From: Hyposmocoma kahamanoa
Taxonomy: Eukaryota; Arthropoda; Insecta; Lepidoptera; Cosmopterigidae
Assembly (NCBI RefSeq): GCF_003589595.1
Contig: NW_020654684.1
Span: 3,292,793 to 3,356,792 of the forward strand
Direction: 5' to 3'
DNA: 64,000 nucleotides
The notes below the pieces were generated by a model. That model worked only from the letters and a program-made list of their open reading frames with translations. It ran no database searches and was not told the DNA's origin. Below are positions 12,684 to 26,844 of the stretch, piece by piece. How positions within the stretch are numbered: the first letter of the stretch is position 1; the number at the start of each line of letters is the position of its first letter. The position numbers and the translations under genes are program-made.

Positions 12684-12830
12684 ACTCCTCATAACGGGAA
12701 GGGTACTATAACCTCTACAAGCACAGGGACCTTTTAAGTTCAGGTCCTGACCCCGGAATAGCCAGTGTAAAGGGTTGTCACAAGCCGCTGCCACTGACTT
12801 CATCCAGTTCTCAAGAGGCTACTGCCTCCA
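12684..12830 (+). repeat. unclassified dispersed repeat C, copy 2
   Basis: Same orientation as the copy at 10422, 2.3 kb away, about 90% alike by eye. It continues on the right into a different sequence (gtgagccgccccgggtgcac). Confidence 0.85.
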
Positions 12831-13724
12831 GTGAGCCGCCCCGGGTGCACGACAGTACCCTCCCTATTTTTCAGATAGATACTATAGTAATCCTGCAGTC
12901 ATTTTGCCGAGTCACAATAAAAAAAAGAAAAAAAAAGAAAGAAAATCCACTGGCCCTTTTACCATCTGAGCCCCTTCTGTTCGGCTACGTATGACACGAC
13001 AAGTTTTTGAGCGTTTTTTATTTTGAACTTTTTTCGCCATAATTTACCTAACCCTTACTGGTACCAACAGCCTGTTTTATTTAAATTAAACTTCTTTTTA
13101 TACATAAAATTAAATTGCTTTCACTAGATATTTTAATGAAAATTTGCTTAAAGAGAAATGTGTATGTAAAATGTATATCACCTGCCAAACAAAGTTTCAT
13201 ATTTTATTTTCAAGCAATAAACGTTTTACGTGCTCGCACGTAAAAATAACAGTTCAAAAGGGTTTATTTTACATAGAAACACAGAGAACATAATAACGTT
13301 CCCGGGGCTCGGAGTGAAAATTTATAATGTATTCGTGTGCCTTTAAATTTCACTTTTGTTCAGAACAGTTACGAGAAAACATGGTAATTCTTTGTACGAT
13401 ATTAAACCGTTTTGTTGAAACCGAGATATTTAAATGTTACTCAAATATCAGAGAATAGTAAAGATCATGAAGAGCGTGTCGGACACACGCGAGTTTAGAG
13501 TTAGTAAAACTGGTGGTTACTTGATATAGGTATTTCATGTAAGACACGTTGCCTGAATATATTTAGCCATAGATAGTTCTTTCATCATATTTCCTTCATT
13601 AGTGAACTGTATTTTCGATGCTCTTGGTAAAGTCACAATTTTCGGAACGTAATTCAGTTGTATTTTTTATCTGAAGCGCCTTACAAAGTAAGGCTTTCGG
13701 TTTGAAAGTATTAGGACTACATAC

Positions 13725-13867
13725 CACAGCATAGGATCTCGTTTGGGATCAGTAGCGGGCGCGTCGTGCGGCAGATCCAGCTGGGCGAAGAGCGGGAACA
13801 GAACTTGCACTCCGCCGATGGAGTTCAGTGCGCTGTGGATTGAGTGGGTCACCACTGCCTTAACCTC
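13725..13867 (-). CDS. rg: rugose exon 9 of window (solenoid region)
   Basis: The exon is 143 nt with acceptor gtttcgcag and donor ATGCTGTG|GTATGT. It starts in phase 0 and ends with two bases of a Cys codon. The peptide runs [20 protein letters not shown] and then [15 protein letters not shown], with a short variable loop ([10 protein letters not shown]) typical of the family. It is 233 bp downstream of exon 8. Confidence 0.97.
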
Positions 13868-14100
13868 CTGCGAAACCAAATTTATATCATTAAGAACAAA
13901 AACATTCAACTTTATGTAATAAATGTATTTTTATTAAAACTTTCCGTTCCGAATGTTACATACAGCGTTATAAATCAAGCAACTTGATCTTTATTCATAC
14001 AGAGTTCGTAAGCGGAAAGTCCTTTTGTTAAAAAACTTGACTTTGTCATATTTCTTAAGATTATCGGAAAAATAAAATGTACCAAGCGTCCATAACTTAC

Positions 14101-14241
14101 CTGCAGCATCAACGCGTGTGGCGTGTGAACGAAGTAGGACACGTTTCCCTTAGGCGCAGACTGAAGGCAGAGCTGACCATCAGTCGCCACCGGATTGTAC
14201 ATAAACACTATTGCTGACGACAGCTTACCGTCGTATAGCAC
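14101..14241 (-). CDS. rg: rugose exon 8 of window (start of solenoid region)
   Basis: The exon is 141 nt, phase 0 to 0, with acceptor tcttcacag and donor CTGCAG|GTAAGT. Its 47 codons include [20 protein letters not shown] and then [20 protein letters not shown], followed by PHALMLQ. This is the conserved start of the DUF4704-type alpha-solenoid that follows the ConA-like domain. It is separated from exon 7B by a 15.5-kb intron, the largest complete one in the window. Confidence 0.97.
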
Positions 14242-15639
14242 CTGTGAAGAACATTCTATTAGAACATTTCGAATTCGATGGAGGATTCCAGAAAGTTCGC
14301 TAAGAATTTGATAAGAAACTAAGCCAGTCATATTTATTTTTAAGAAAAAATTGAATTTAAAAATTGGATGTACATTTTACAGAAAAGTTTGAAAACAATA
14401 CGTATGTATTGTATATATTAGAGATAATAATACATCTCTGGTACTAAAGACAAGGATGAGCGGTTTTTGTAGAGTAGGGGAACAGTTATTGAAAACTGAA
14501 ACTTAATACCATCGTTTAACGACTTATTGATGGAACATCTATCTAAAATACACAAAAGGAAGTCACAAGCTAAAACTTTTAAACTCAAGCAGTTTCTAAT
14601 GTAAAAGTTTAATTCAATTTATTAAACTAGAACGAAGTTCGTCAGTTAAAGCTATACAGTTTAATTGACTTAGAAAAAGTTAAAGGTAGATTTGAAACTG
14701 TTAAAGTAATTAACTTGAGTTTTGTTTAGCATAACTGTACCAGCGGAAAGGATTACAAAAATTGTTAATTCTATCCAAAGCTTTTTAAACTTTTTTTTTA
14801 TTAATTTAAAACTTTTTCTTCCCGTTTGAAATTTATATACGGCAATTTAAGGTTAACAGAGATGTGATTTTAATCACATCTCGAGGAAGTTGTAGTCGTA
14901 ATGGTTATATTGTATACTTAACTTTAGAAATTCGTTTTAATTTAATTTTTATTTTAACAAAAAATAACGACATACAACATGCAAGCACCAGGAACACAGA
15001 GATATATCACAACATGAAAAAAGCACACAATATAAATTGCGTGCAAACTGAAAAACATGAATTTAATAAATATTAGACAAAACACTCCTAGGGTCGTCTT
15101 TCAAAAGTGTTGTATAAATGCGATAACTCGATTAATTCTTGCCTTTTAAGAAGTTAAGCCTTTCCCTTTTAAGCTTACATAGTTCCATCAAACAATCGAG
15201 GATTGTGTAATTTAAAAGATGACCAAGTTTGATAGAGTGATCAGCTTACACGGGTTCAAGGCTAAATTTTTACCCACAACATTCATTAGTTAACATAACA
15301 GAACCCTTAAGTTGATAACTTCATCAGATCTCAATTAATCCCACATATAACACCACAAATCACCAACAATAAGCACAACATGTTACAAATGTAATAATTA
15401 TTACACTAACGAGGGTTGGAACACAGAAATAGGATATTTATTATTGTTAGGGATAATATAGAGTTAAATAAAACATGCCTGTGGAAAAGTGGTTCAATAT
15501 AGTTCTTTAAAGGAATACATTTAAAAAACGTGGGCTAAAATCGTAAACCTCTAATGTAAATTTTTGAATAGGTACGAAATACAGAATAACTAGAAAGAAT
15601 TATATGACAAACTAGGTTTACATTTTTAATTATAATTTG

Positions 15640-16155
15640 GATAAAATGGCGACAGGTCACAGGCACTATTTGCGATCGGCGAATGCCCCTTAAGCTAAAG
15701 GGGAAAATTTACAAGACCGTGATTAGACCTGAGATGTTGTATGGATCAGAATGTTGGGCGATGAAAAGGGAGGATGAACGAACTGTGCATGTATCGGAAA
15801 TGCGAATGTTGACATGGATGTGCGGAGTGACGAGAAAGGATAAGATAAGGAATGAGTACATCAGGGGAAGTTTGAAAGTGGCGCCAGTGACGGAAAAGAT
15901 GAGGAGTAATAGGTTAGCGTGGTATGGACATCTCATGCGGAGGGAAGAATGTCATGTAACGAGAAGAGTGCTAGGTATGAATGTATAGATGTAAGGGGAA
16001 AGGAAGGCCAAAGAAAAGATGGATGGATTGTGTGAAAGATGACATGGATAAGAAAGGTGTGAGTATAAAAATGACGGCTGATGGGGGAGAGTGGATGAAA
16101 AATACATGTTGTGCCGACCCCACCTAGCGTGGGATAAGAACAGGAAGAAGATTTG
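15640..16155 (+). mobile_element. RTE-like non-LTR retrotransposon, 3' end
   Basis: The open frame at 15683-15988 encodes the C-terminal part of an RTE-type reverse transcriptase, with VIRPEMLYGSECWAMKREDE, MRMLTWMCGVTRKDKIRNEY and RLAWYGHLMRR. A frameshift follows, then homologous coding debris (tggatggattgtgtgaaaga) and a 'gggataagaacaggaagaag' end. The 5' part, including the endonuclease and catalytic domains, is absent. Confidence 0.9.
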
Positions 16156-17390
16156 TTTTACTGTTTTTTATTGACATTGCTTAAGGGTCGATAAAACCTA
16201 CTTTTGGTTGATTCCGCATAACAATGAAAGTACCTTTGGAAAAAATATACACTAAAATTTAGGATATACACTGATTACCATACGGTATGAATACACGAGT
16301 CCAAAAAATTTTCACGATAGAAAGAAATACAAACTTACCTCGAAATTTTACAAGAAACCCGCTGTATTTAACAGGTACTTTGCATATAGGCAATGATGTC
16401 AATAGAATTAATATCAACTAAACTAAATAGAACACGTAAAGTATATGATATACGTTTTTCAAATGGCTTTGATTACGTCTATAAAGAAATAAATTCTGAA
16501 ATAAAGCCATTGTCCATGCCGTTCGACCTAAGCAAAATGAACCTTATTAGTACGGGCAAAATTTGAATTCGAGCTGTGATAGTATCGACTCTTAACTGAG
16601 TCGGTTTCTGAGGTAGCGCTAGATGCGCGCGGTGCGGGATGGGTAACAGCTCACGTAACAGTCATGTCATGCTGCACACGAGATAGTTTTTCTGACGACA
16701 TTCAATAACAAGCAAATATAACAAGTGCCTACCAAATTAGGCAATGGATGTTATGTGATAATAATATGACAAATAAAGGAGCTATTCATTAATAACTGGA
16801 TTTGGTAGAGAAACCATTTTAAAACAAATCAATTGTTGCTCGTTTTTGAATAATTGGAATAGCTGATATCATCAAAAGGTCTACTCCCGCACTCCCGTCC
16901 GATATCTATCCGAAACAATTATTGTCAAATAAGTGATACTCGACGAAATTAAAAGACGCATGATGCGAATGATACTTCACACGTGACCATTATCTTTGTT
17001 CGACACATTTTTGCTATGTCTCTACCGAATAGTAAGAGAATAACTGTTTGGGAGATCGTTTATCAGTCAAATTTGGGTTGATATATTTTCGAGTTAGTTC
17101 ACCTTTAACATGTTCCCATAGCAACAAAATTGGATTTCAATCCGGATCGTAACAGTACACAGTAACAGGGATATAGTCGCCAACAAGACTAAACCGATAT
17201 TACTGACTTTTTTATTCCTCAGAATAACCTGATTGGTTTCAAAAGTAAGTGGCTTACACTGTTAATCTTTAATTGAGAAAAGTCGTCAATAAATTCAATA
17301 CTTTTATATAAATAATTTTACCTCTACTTCGTGTTTTTGACTAATGCAAAATATATCGAAGATACTAGCAAAATTAACAAAAAAAACTAC

Positions 17391-17440
17391 ATTCAGCTTA
17401 ATTTTTAGGCCCTTACAGAAATCTAAAAATTAAGCTGAAT
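17391..17440. repeat. perfect 18-bp hairpin
   Basis: attcagcttaatttttag (17391-17408) is the exact reverse complement of 17423-17440, with a 14-nt loop. A third partial copy of 'taagctga' follows. The arms are AT-rich and the function is unknown. Confidence 0.8.
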
Positions 17441-18023
17441 TAAGCTGACTTATTTCGTTTGCTATTAATTGGAGGACTCATCTTGTATTGTCAATCCCGT
17501 TTTACTCAAACCGACCGCAAACAAAAAACGCGTTTACGCCGGCAAAGCCGACGCCTGACTTACCAACTAGACTAAAGCAAATATTCCTAGACAGAAGGTT
17601 TAGAAGTTCGAAGTGTTACGAAAACAGTTGTTGCTAAAACTACATCCACTCCATGTGAAAACTCGATACTCAATATAAGGTTCATTTCATTGGGCATAAA
17701 GTCCTTACTTTATCGTCACATTACAAACAAAAGACCAATACATCTGAAATAAGAAATTTACTAAATCGGCTAAGAGTGGTATAATAGATAATTTTAATCA
17801 TAAAATTATATTAAATGCAAAAATATGAAACGTAATTAACTAGGCGCAAAAATTTTTTGTCGCTAGAAAGAAATAAAATGTCGCTTTTGCTGTCAAAATG
17901 TCGCTTAAGGTGAAGTGAGACCCACAATAGGTATTTTGACGCATTTCGTAATAATATATATTTTTGACGGAAAATCGGTTTCGGTCGGCTGCATTAAATA
18001 ATCTCAGCACAGAGCACTAAAAA

Positions 18024-18443
18024 AACCGACCTCAAAAGTACGTGAAATTACGTCTATTTGCTAAGTTTTATTGAAATATCCCCTAGTTCGCCACTATACA
18101 GGACTTGACACTGGAGATAATAAAAATCGGTTCTCGCTACTCGAAGTATATTGAGAGAAAAACGCCTTGAATTGGAGAAATACCAAAATCAACCTTTAAA
18201 CTTTTGCTCCTAAATTAAAGTTAGGCGCTATGTATAAAAATGAATCTTCATGCATGAACAGCCACCCTTCGAGGTGGATGATTTTCTTTAAAACGAAATG
18301 GGACCACTATGGAAGTACCCCCTTTCCAACAAAAAAAGAATCATGAAAATCGGTTCACAAATACCGGAGTTATCGCGTAACAAACATACAAAAAAAATGA
18401 ACATACAGTCGAATTGAGAACCTCCTCCTTTTTGAAGTCGGTT
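18024..18443 (+). mobile_element. TIR element D (MITE), near full length
   Basis: It begins AACCGACCTCAAAA and ends TTTTGAAGTCGGTT, imperfect 14-bp inverted termini. The right end, gagaacctcctcctttttgaagtcggtt, is a widespread lepidopteran repeat end. The element is about 420 bp, with no coding capacity. Confidence 0.75.
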
Positions 18444-21400
18444 AAAAATACGAATTCAAGTTGTTTTTTTAATTGATAATGAAAATAGAAGAGACCGATA
18501 GCGAATTATGTCAAATTATTGTCAAAAAATCAGTCTCGTTAAATTGTTATAAGAGACAATAAATTTTTCTATACCGTTCAGTAGTAAATACGTCAGAGGA
18601 CTGTGAACTTATTTTACAGCGACATTAATCTAGCGACAAAGTCGCTAAGTTGGCGACGCCGCTCACGGCGCTGAGCTCGGTGAGCTCCCGCGTCGCGTCA
18701 CCACATTCTTCCCGCACCGCGCACTATAGTCAGTTTAGCGGTAGGCCTGTAGATAACCTTGTATCCACGTATTGCATTTTGTTATTTAGTTTTTGTGACT
18801 TGATCGGATTGCATGAGTATAGCATACAAATTACTGCATGATAAGGCGGATCACAGTGATTCAAAATGCATTCTTGTAGTTCCTTCAAAACCCGTATATC
18901 AGAAAGACCGAACGTCGGTGTTCTGTAGAAAAGGCGAAATCGCCTCGGGAATCAGGGAGCATGTTTTAGTTTTTCCCGACTGCTTTAAACTATTTACATC
19001 AAGTTTTAAATTCAATTTTAAAACTTAAATTTAATTAAAACTAAATTGCTGCCCTGAAAAATTTTTCCTTTTTCCAAAACATCGACTACTTACACATTTT
19101 TTATGTATTTCTTTTACCTATGAAGTGATCTTTTTTGTTTTTCTGCTCTAGCTAGTTTTTTTTGCTTTGATTTTGTTTAACTTTGAGCCTGATTTTCCCA
19201 CTATTCCTCAACACCGACGCTAACCAAATTTGCAACTTTTCTGACAATATTCAACAGTAGGTACCTCCAAAAATGATGTGATGTCGAACTCTGCGTTTTA
19301 TCCTTTACGTTTTTTGGGTAAATGAGATCATAATAGACAAATACAGTTATATTAAATCAATTATACCTCTTTATTCTAGTCTACAGTAATAGTACAAGTT
19401 ATGCAAGACCACGATGTTAAACTGTTCAACATAAGTTTCCAAGAATGTATCCCCTGTAATGAGACAGTATTTCACACATGTTTACAGTTGCCCCGCTTCG
19501 CATATATTATGATTAAGTTTGTCTAAAATTAATTAACGTCAACATATTACCTGGCAACCGAAGTAAACATGCGACGTGAACAGACATACAGCTAAGTTAA
19601 ATGTGAAACCTACCGACGTTGAAAGTGTTTGTGCACACATGGACTAAAATTCTAACTTCATTTTGTCCTTTTCACAATCTGCAGTGTTAAAGAGACAACA
19701 ATGCTTTAAAACCTGTCAAGTATTATAAAATTCTGTGACACGATGTTCGTTACAGCTGATTTATGTATAAGGTTGTATGGTCACGAAGATTATCATTTAA
19801 ACAAGGTCAGCAGCAGTAACATAAGCATATTTACTCAACTCTACGAGTAATAACAACGAAAAATTATAATAAAAACATCTCAGAGTTTTACGGAGGCGTT
19901 TTGCGGTAGCAAATAATTTTTAAGCAAACGGCTTAAAATTACATACAGATATGTATAATGGAACACATGGGATGAATTAAAACATAATTGTTACGAATGA
20001 AATAAGTGAAATCTGCACCAAAATTCTATTGTCTGTGGTACTCGCTACTGAACAGAAAAAGTAAATGAAATTTTTCAGTTTCAAAAAAAGAACGTCCTTA
20101 AACGCGTCTGTGTTCTTGAACAGAACAACGTCACTATATTTGTGAATTTATTAAAATTAAAATTATTTTATTCCATAACATCTCAAAATGTTACATAACA
20201 GATTCAAAGGCGTAACCATTAAGAAAAACAGGACTATATAAAAACTATAGAAATAAAAACATGTTTAAATATTGGTTGTGTTTCTTAGTTTTAATTTACT
20301 CATTGAAAAAGTACTGTATGCAATCATTACATAACAAGGTCTTAAAATCTCGTACCTATTACTTAGGCGTAACACACTACGAGACTTCATGCAAAGATTG
20401 CATACAATTTGCAAGGCGCAATTCGCTTTGCGACGAAACAAATGGAAATTGTGAATTTGTGTAACGAAAATGCAACCAGATACGATACAATAGTTGCGAG
20501 ATTTCCCGAAACTGCACGAGATTTCTCGTATTTCTGATTTTGACTCGTACCTAATTTGTGCATTATACAATTGACTTAAAGTTCAATACGCAATGTAAAT
20601 TGAACCTCACAGTACTTTTAGAGGAACGAAACGTTTGTCTGTAAAATGTTAATATTAAATTTAATCTAATCATCGTTCGTTTATTTAAAAACACCCCACC
20701 AACAACAAATCAATGTTCATTTGTGAGAAACAAGCGAAAAAACATTTTTTCAAAAATTCTTTATTTTTTTTATGGCTACGTGTAAAGATTACTTCATTAC
20801 ACTGCATTGACTAGAGATGAGGTATATCGACAATAAGTTTTCGATAATTGAATGAATAAATGTACACTGCGGGTATACATTCTTAACGTATGAATTTTAA
20901 TTACAGACTATGAATTAACTTGTCAGTGTTATTACTTTTTTGAAACCTATAAAATAATGATAAAGATAAATGTTTTTTTTAATTGTCTAAAATATCTATT
21001 GAAATTTCATTTGAGCTATAATTGCGTGTTTTATGCCTTTAATATAATATTGAAACACTTACACATCTATACATCGTTAACAATACGTTAAAAAAATAAA
21101 ACTATCAGAGAAAACTTTTGTTTCAAAAATCAAACAAGTAAACTTCAAATTCTTTTTACATTCATTTAATTTTAATAATTTATTTTCACTAACGTTTGTG
21201 TTTAGTATAGTATACTATGTACTTTCTCTATAAGGTCTAACACAAATGACGCGTGTAAGTTATCCGGAAGCGCGTCCAAGTCACGTAAGCTTAAGTGCAC
21301 TCGCTTTACTTAGCTTAAGTTAGACCTCGCTTATTCCTTAAGTAAACGAAGTTACACCTATATGGACCCCTAGGGATGCATTTTGCAAGAAATTGAGAGT

Positions 21401-22178
21401 ATCCAAAGCTACATTAAGTACTTAAGTATCCACGTTATGTAAGGTAACTTAGTTCCTTTTAGCAGGTAAACAAGTTTGAGGACAGTTTTTCTTTTCCAAT
21501 TTTTCACATTAACTCCTCCAGTTACAGTGATCCTTACAGTGTTTCAAAAGACGTTGATTTATTTAAACGGAGTTCCTATGGTCCAATTTAGACAATTATT
21601 ATAGATTGACAATCTAGTTTAAAGAATATCCGAGTTCGACGAGGTGAAACCCCAGTGAACCTTTTCACATTATGTGATTGTTTTTGGGAATTGTGTTTTC
21701 ACTTTTGTAATCAATGTAGATCCTCAATTTTATTATATATGTTTTGCAAAGTGATTGATTCAACGCTTTCATTGTTATACGGATCAACCAAAGCCATTTG
21801 AGGTTGTATAGATTCTTAACTTGTTGTGCTAAATTTCTTAAAAACCCCAGTAGTATGGGTTGATACAAAGTTACATAGAAAGTTGTTTCTCTCTACACTC
21901 AATATTTCAAGCGTTTCGGGTTAAAGCTCTGCAGTTAGCAAACAAGCTCAGTTTTGTTAGCGAAGTAAGACGACACCGGTGCAACGGTAAAGCTCCCTTG
22001 ATATTAAACTCTGCTTTGTTTTGGAAATCAACATTTGGCTTGCAACAATGAGGTTGAGTATAGTTTTTAGCATTGTTGCAACGGACACACACAATTTGAA
22101 AACTGTTATTTAATTTCATTTTGTTTTTGCCAGAAAGGAAACAAAAATTTAGTTCGTTATGGATCCATTGTTGCCTGC

Positions 22179-22285
22179 AAACTGCCTCTGTGGCCGAACG
22201 GTTACCATGCTGGACTGCCGTGTAGAGGTCCCGGGTTCCATTCTCGAGGCAGGAGAAATATTTGTATGGCCTATATTTATTTATC
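22179..22285 (+). mobile_element. tRNA-derived SINE A, head fragment
   Basis: It starts aactgcctctgtggccgaac with box A-like TGGCCGAACGG and box B-like GGTTCCATTC, then ggagaaatatttgtatggcc. The tail of the family is missing. Confidence 0.8.
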
Positions 22286-22560
22286 AACAACTTTCATTCC
22301 ATGATTTTTCACAAAACAATAAATTTGCCAAAAATAACTTTCAACTCTATGTTACACCATCTGACACTTTTTAGATCTGTATCTGGTAAGTTTAAACGTG
22401 CAAGCGTCCTGCAACGTGCAAACTTTCTTTTGTTACCGCGCAGAGTTTTCACCGTTTAAAGCGATCTATTTAAATGTTTTTATTTGCGTACGAAAGTAAT
22501 ATCTGATGAATTATTAAAATGGCGCAAAGGTTGTTATTTATGATATCAAATATTGTTATT

Positions 22561-22805
22561 GGTAGTAGCTGTAGAGCTCCTTGTGTAAGAGTTCGTCCAG
22601 GGAAGTACTGCCTCCTTACCTAAGTATTTCTTCTGTCAAGCATTATTGCGTTTCGGTTTTGAAAGATAAAGGCACTGGTGAAATTACAGGCACATGAGTT
22701 TTGTGAGCTTATGTGTGAGGGTGACGTGCGTAGTGGCAGTGCCCCTCAGATCTTTGTGATTTAAAGCTCTTAGTGTCGGTTACCACCACGCGCACGACTA
22801 GTCGC
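22561..22805 (+). repeat. 285-bp repeat family B
   Basis: It runs from agctgtagagctccttgtgt to gcgcacgactagtcg, with a deletion near the right end. It contains the family core ggtgaaattacaggcacatg and a block resembling gggtgacgggcgcagtggca. Confidence 0.85.
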
Positions 22806-24194
22806 TTAGTATCATAAAATTTAAAAAATTTACTAATATAGCCCTACGTCGTTGTCCCATTTAAAGATCGCAAATGTATTTTTTATGAATAAATCTGACT
22901 GATTCGACTATTACTTTTGTGCAGCTCGTTCAACCAGCCAACAAGTCGATTATTTCTTTAAATTCAACGTTTTTCTTATCTTTTATGCGTTCAAACCCCT
23001 AAGCTTTATATAAAGTTACGCTTATTGCCATTATTTAAAATCAAATGTAAAATACATTACCTGCTGAAATAACAAAAAAACTAACGTTGTAATAGGTATA
23101 CGAAGCGGGAGAGGGTGAAGAAAGAGCGGCGTTTATAGACGTAGACGTATGATCGACTAAGAGATGTCAGGTCATCGTCCCACCAGGTCGAAGCGGCAGC
23201 CGGCGATCGATGAAGAGGACAAACGGTTCTATGAGCTTTACGACTGCTCGATATATATATCGATATTTAAAAAACTACCGATATATCCCATCATTCAGTA
23301 TCGATATGTACTATCTATATTTTATATCCGATACATGAACCATCGTGCAAAGTTGAAAGTACACAATTCAAAATTGTGATAGCAGAAACGAAACTACGAA
23401 ACACTTCGAGCGATAATTCGCTGGTCATCCGTTAGTGTAACGTAGTGGTTATGATCTCATGCGCCAGCCGCACACACACAATAATATTGACAGTAATACT
23501 GCCTGTGTGCGGGCGACATTGTTGTGTTGGGAACGTACATAAACTTGGATTGTCAATATATATTGTATGTTAGCGGTTAGCCAATGAAAATATAAGTATA
23601 AGGGCATTTATACGAATTTCATCGCGCTCACCGCGGAGTCCGCGCAGTGACCGCGTGCGTCTCTGTCTGTCATGGCAAAATACGCTCTATTCATTTAACT
23701 TTTACGTTTTAACTTAAATGGGCGTCCCGAACACGCGGGCGACACTGGCTTGAATTGGACAACTAACAAATGATTAAAGTCTGAATTAATATTTAGAACA
23801 ACGACAACTTTTGTGTCTTAGCTAAATAGAAGAGCACTCATCTAATCAATATTATCTTGTCAAGTCTATTTATTCAACGCTAATAAATTTCATTGTATAT
23901 TTAACGTTATCCTGCTTCACAGTCAGTTAAAGAAATTGAACGACGATACTCTTAAAATATAAAAGGAATTCATTGAGAACGCTGTTTATTGCGAAGTAAG
24001 GCTGCAAAAATAACAAGTTTTCACTTCTATAAAAGTTATGCCGTCAGGCAGTTATGAAGGCGAGTTTATCGCTTTGAAAGCTTTTGTTTAATAACTCTTG
24101 CGCTTTCAGTAATAATATTAAACTTCATAGTGACTCGCTGCGCTGAAAAGGTTTGTATTTTAGTGGAATTTAGAGTGGTCACATACGGCGACGT

Positions 24195-24310
24195 TTAGCA
24201 GGGAAGCAATCGCGCGTTTCACGAACGCGATTGCGTCGCTACACTTGCGATTTATAGGCGATTGCATCGATGCATGCATTGCATCACTGCTCAAAATCGC
24301 GCACATGTGT
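24195..24310. repeat. GCGATTGCATCG palindromic element, copy 1
   Basis: It contains acgcgattgcgtcgctacac, then gcgattgcatcgatgcatgc, and outer cacatacgg/cacatgtgtaacc sequences. It is related to the hairpin at 62650-62790 but less symmetric. Confidence 0.6.
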
Positions 24311-25465
24311 AACCGTTCTTATGCGTATAGATTGTAAAGCTTTCGTAGTTATTCGCTAAACTTTTCACTTCTTTGAAACCACACTCACTATATCCACACA
24401 TGAAATTGACAGCATTTTTCGTTGAAGCATTTTTGTTTTTATTATTGTAAGCACTAAGCACCGAATTCCACGCACTAAATAGTTTAATCCATCTTCAAGA
24501 TTGAAAGTTTCAACAAACGGAAGGAATGAGTGACAATGGTAACGCCACAAGTAATCGAGTTGAAGGTAGTCGTCGACAGCGAAAGATGGTAGATAGATAT
24601 GAGGGTAGGTAGGTAGACATGACCAGTCAACCCGTGACCATGAAGGGTGAAACCGTTCCGAAATATCGCGAAAACAAATAGAACTCTTACCGTGGTATGA
24701 ATGCTATAATTAGTGATAATCGAAAAACGTGATAACGACATTAGAGTTTGGATTTTATAATTCCTTTCTTCCAATTCCAAAACAGCCGTTTCAGTCTCTA
24801 GTCCACCTAAATTTCTTAAAACAGGCTTTAGATAGACCCGTAGAGCTTGTAAAAAAAAAATTAAAAAATTACCAGAGAATGTGGGTGCAAAATGACGTAA
24901 CAGGGTCGCGTAAATGCCAAGAGATTAGGCAAATTAAAAGATCTCAAATTCATAGCGGTGGGTAATTCATTAAAAACATTCGAATGGAAAAGTTTTAATG
25001 ATATCCCGAGGGGAAAGAAATAATAAGCGGACAAAAATAAAGAGGGCACGAACAATGAGAATATAAAGCTAACTAGGTTCTCCCAAACTTAATTGTTTTA
25101 TGACTTGTGAAAAATGGCAAAGTATAAGTCGATTTCACAATGAAATAGATGAAAAAGTTTCCAAACAAACGATTTCAGTTCTTCCAATTACGTACACGTA
25201 CTTATTATTAAGAACATTTGAGCGCATGCAAAAATGAACAGATTTGTTTACGCTTTTCGTAAACAACGACAAACTGTCTCTCGAGAAGCTTCGTTGACGG
25301 CTTATCACGTCTATGTTTTGTCCGTGCTACACCGTGAGGTACCGTAGCAGTTTTGGAACGAGCTATCAAAACTCAAAAGAAGTATTGTTTGGAGCGCTTT
25401 TTGCTGCAACCCATGGTTGAAAAAGTTGAACATATTTCCATTGCAATGCAAGTGCTTTCTTTGTG

Positions 25466-25697
25466 ATACCAAGTCCATAATAGTTGAGTACCGCTCAGAG
25501 CTTTAAATCGCAAAGATCAGGGCACTGCCACTGCGCCCGACACCCTGAGACATAAGTTGAAAAGTCCCATGTGCCTGTAATTTCACCAGCACTCTTATCC
25601 ATCAAAACCGAAACGAAGCAATGTGAGCATTACTGCTTAGAAGTTAGTGACAGTACTTCCATGGATTAACGTTTCACAAGTAGCCCTACTGCTACTA
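25466..25697 (-). repeat. 285-bp repeat family B
   Basis: Inverted copy containing gggcactgccactgcgcccg, ccctgagacataagttga and ccatgtgcctgtaatttcac in family order. The right end is more diverged. Confidence 0.85.
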
Positions 25698-26844
25698 AAT
25701 ACATAAGAGATATCAGTGTATTGACACTTCTCCTCGATGTTTAAAGACAAGTGGTCATCCACTATTAAACTGGAGTTAAATTACGAGTCGTTTGCACCAG
25801 ATTCGTTGCCATAAAGAAATTTATTAGAATGACTGCTTCAACACATGTGCAATGTTAACAAATAATTCACAAAAAGAAATTTAACTGGCACAAGGACCTT
25901 TTAAATATAATTAACGAAATTACTTTTACGTGAATAAATATTAGCATTTAGAAACAAAATTGAATTGTAATTGACTGTAGAAAACAAATGTAAACTCCAT
26001 TATTGTTTGCAAGTTCATTTGCAGGTTAACTTTAATGTTATTAAGGTTATTTGCTAGAACAATAATTGCACAGATCATAAGTAAACAGATATTAAGTAAC
26101 GTTTTCTGTAAATTGCTTTCTATCCGAAATCTCTTGTGAAAATGGCTTATGTACCATTGCCATCAAGCAGATGTGGCACAGACGGTGCTTTGGCACCATA
26201 AAAATAAAGAAAGCAATAAGACTCGAATGAAACGAATACATTTTTAAAACTGACACAGGCCCCCAGGGTGTGGCGACCTCACGGAAATGTGTGAATATTT
26301 TATACGTACTACCAGTGACCTTTGAGAACTTACTGCAGACTTCGGAGCAGGACAAATAAAAAAAGACATATTCGTTTATTTATAAACGAATATAAGTCTT
26401 AATAAAGTTAGAGATGGTATTCATATTTAAGCACGTAAGCTTGACGTTGCTATTTAACTTATTTCATAGAAGAACAACAGAGATAACCAAAAATCATAAC
26501 ACCATTGTCTTGTATAGTAAAAGTAATTTAAATTTATTCAACATAATAATGATTTCATTCAAAAGTACAAGATAAGCATAACTCTACAATATCTCTCGTT
26601 TAAATTCAACAACGTAAGCAAAGTGGCAACTTGTGTTACAAAGACAATCTGAACTACGAACAGTGGGCAGCTGTTTGCTCTAGTAGTTTAGTTTGACTGT
26701 CCAATGAGACAGGGCCAGCTAATGGAACGGTATTTACTATGCACTCATTTATATATTCCTGGTGAGAAATAAAGATAAAGCAGGAATATACTACAAAAAT
26801 AAAACAGTGTTTGTGCTATATCAGGCTATATATACCTCACTGGC

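Larger units (their letters stand above)
4616..13724 (-). other. Intron between rugose exons 9 and 10 (9.1 kb)
   Basis: This intron contains LINE 3'-end fragments (5415-5530, 9395-9540, 11590-11690), a CR1/Jockey-like reverse transcriptase remnant (8300-8960), a GC-rich cluster of CCGG and GACGC motifs (8930-9030, 9735-9800), two copies of an unclassified repeat (10422-10569, 12684-12830) and a hAT-type MITE (11693-12120). Between 5600 and 8200 I see nothing beyond low-complexity AT-rich sequence. Confidence 0.8.

Noticed and set aside
18640..18730. CpG-rich patch considered as a promoter
   Set aside because: No TATA, initiator or following coding exon could be identified.
22157..22374. Open frame overlapping a SINE head
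   Set aside because: It arises from the tRNA-like sequence and is not a gene.
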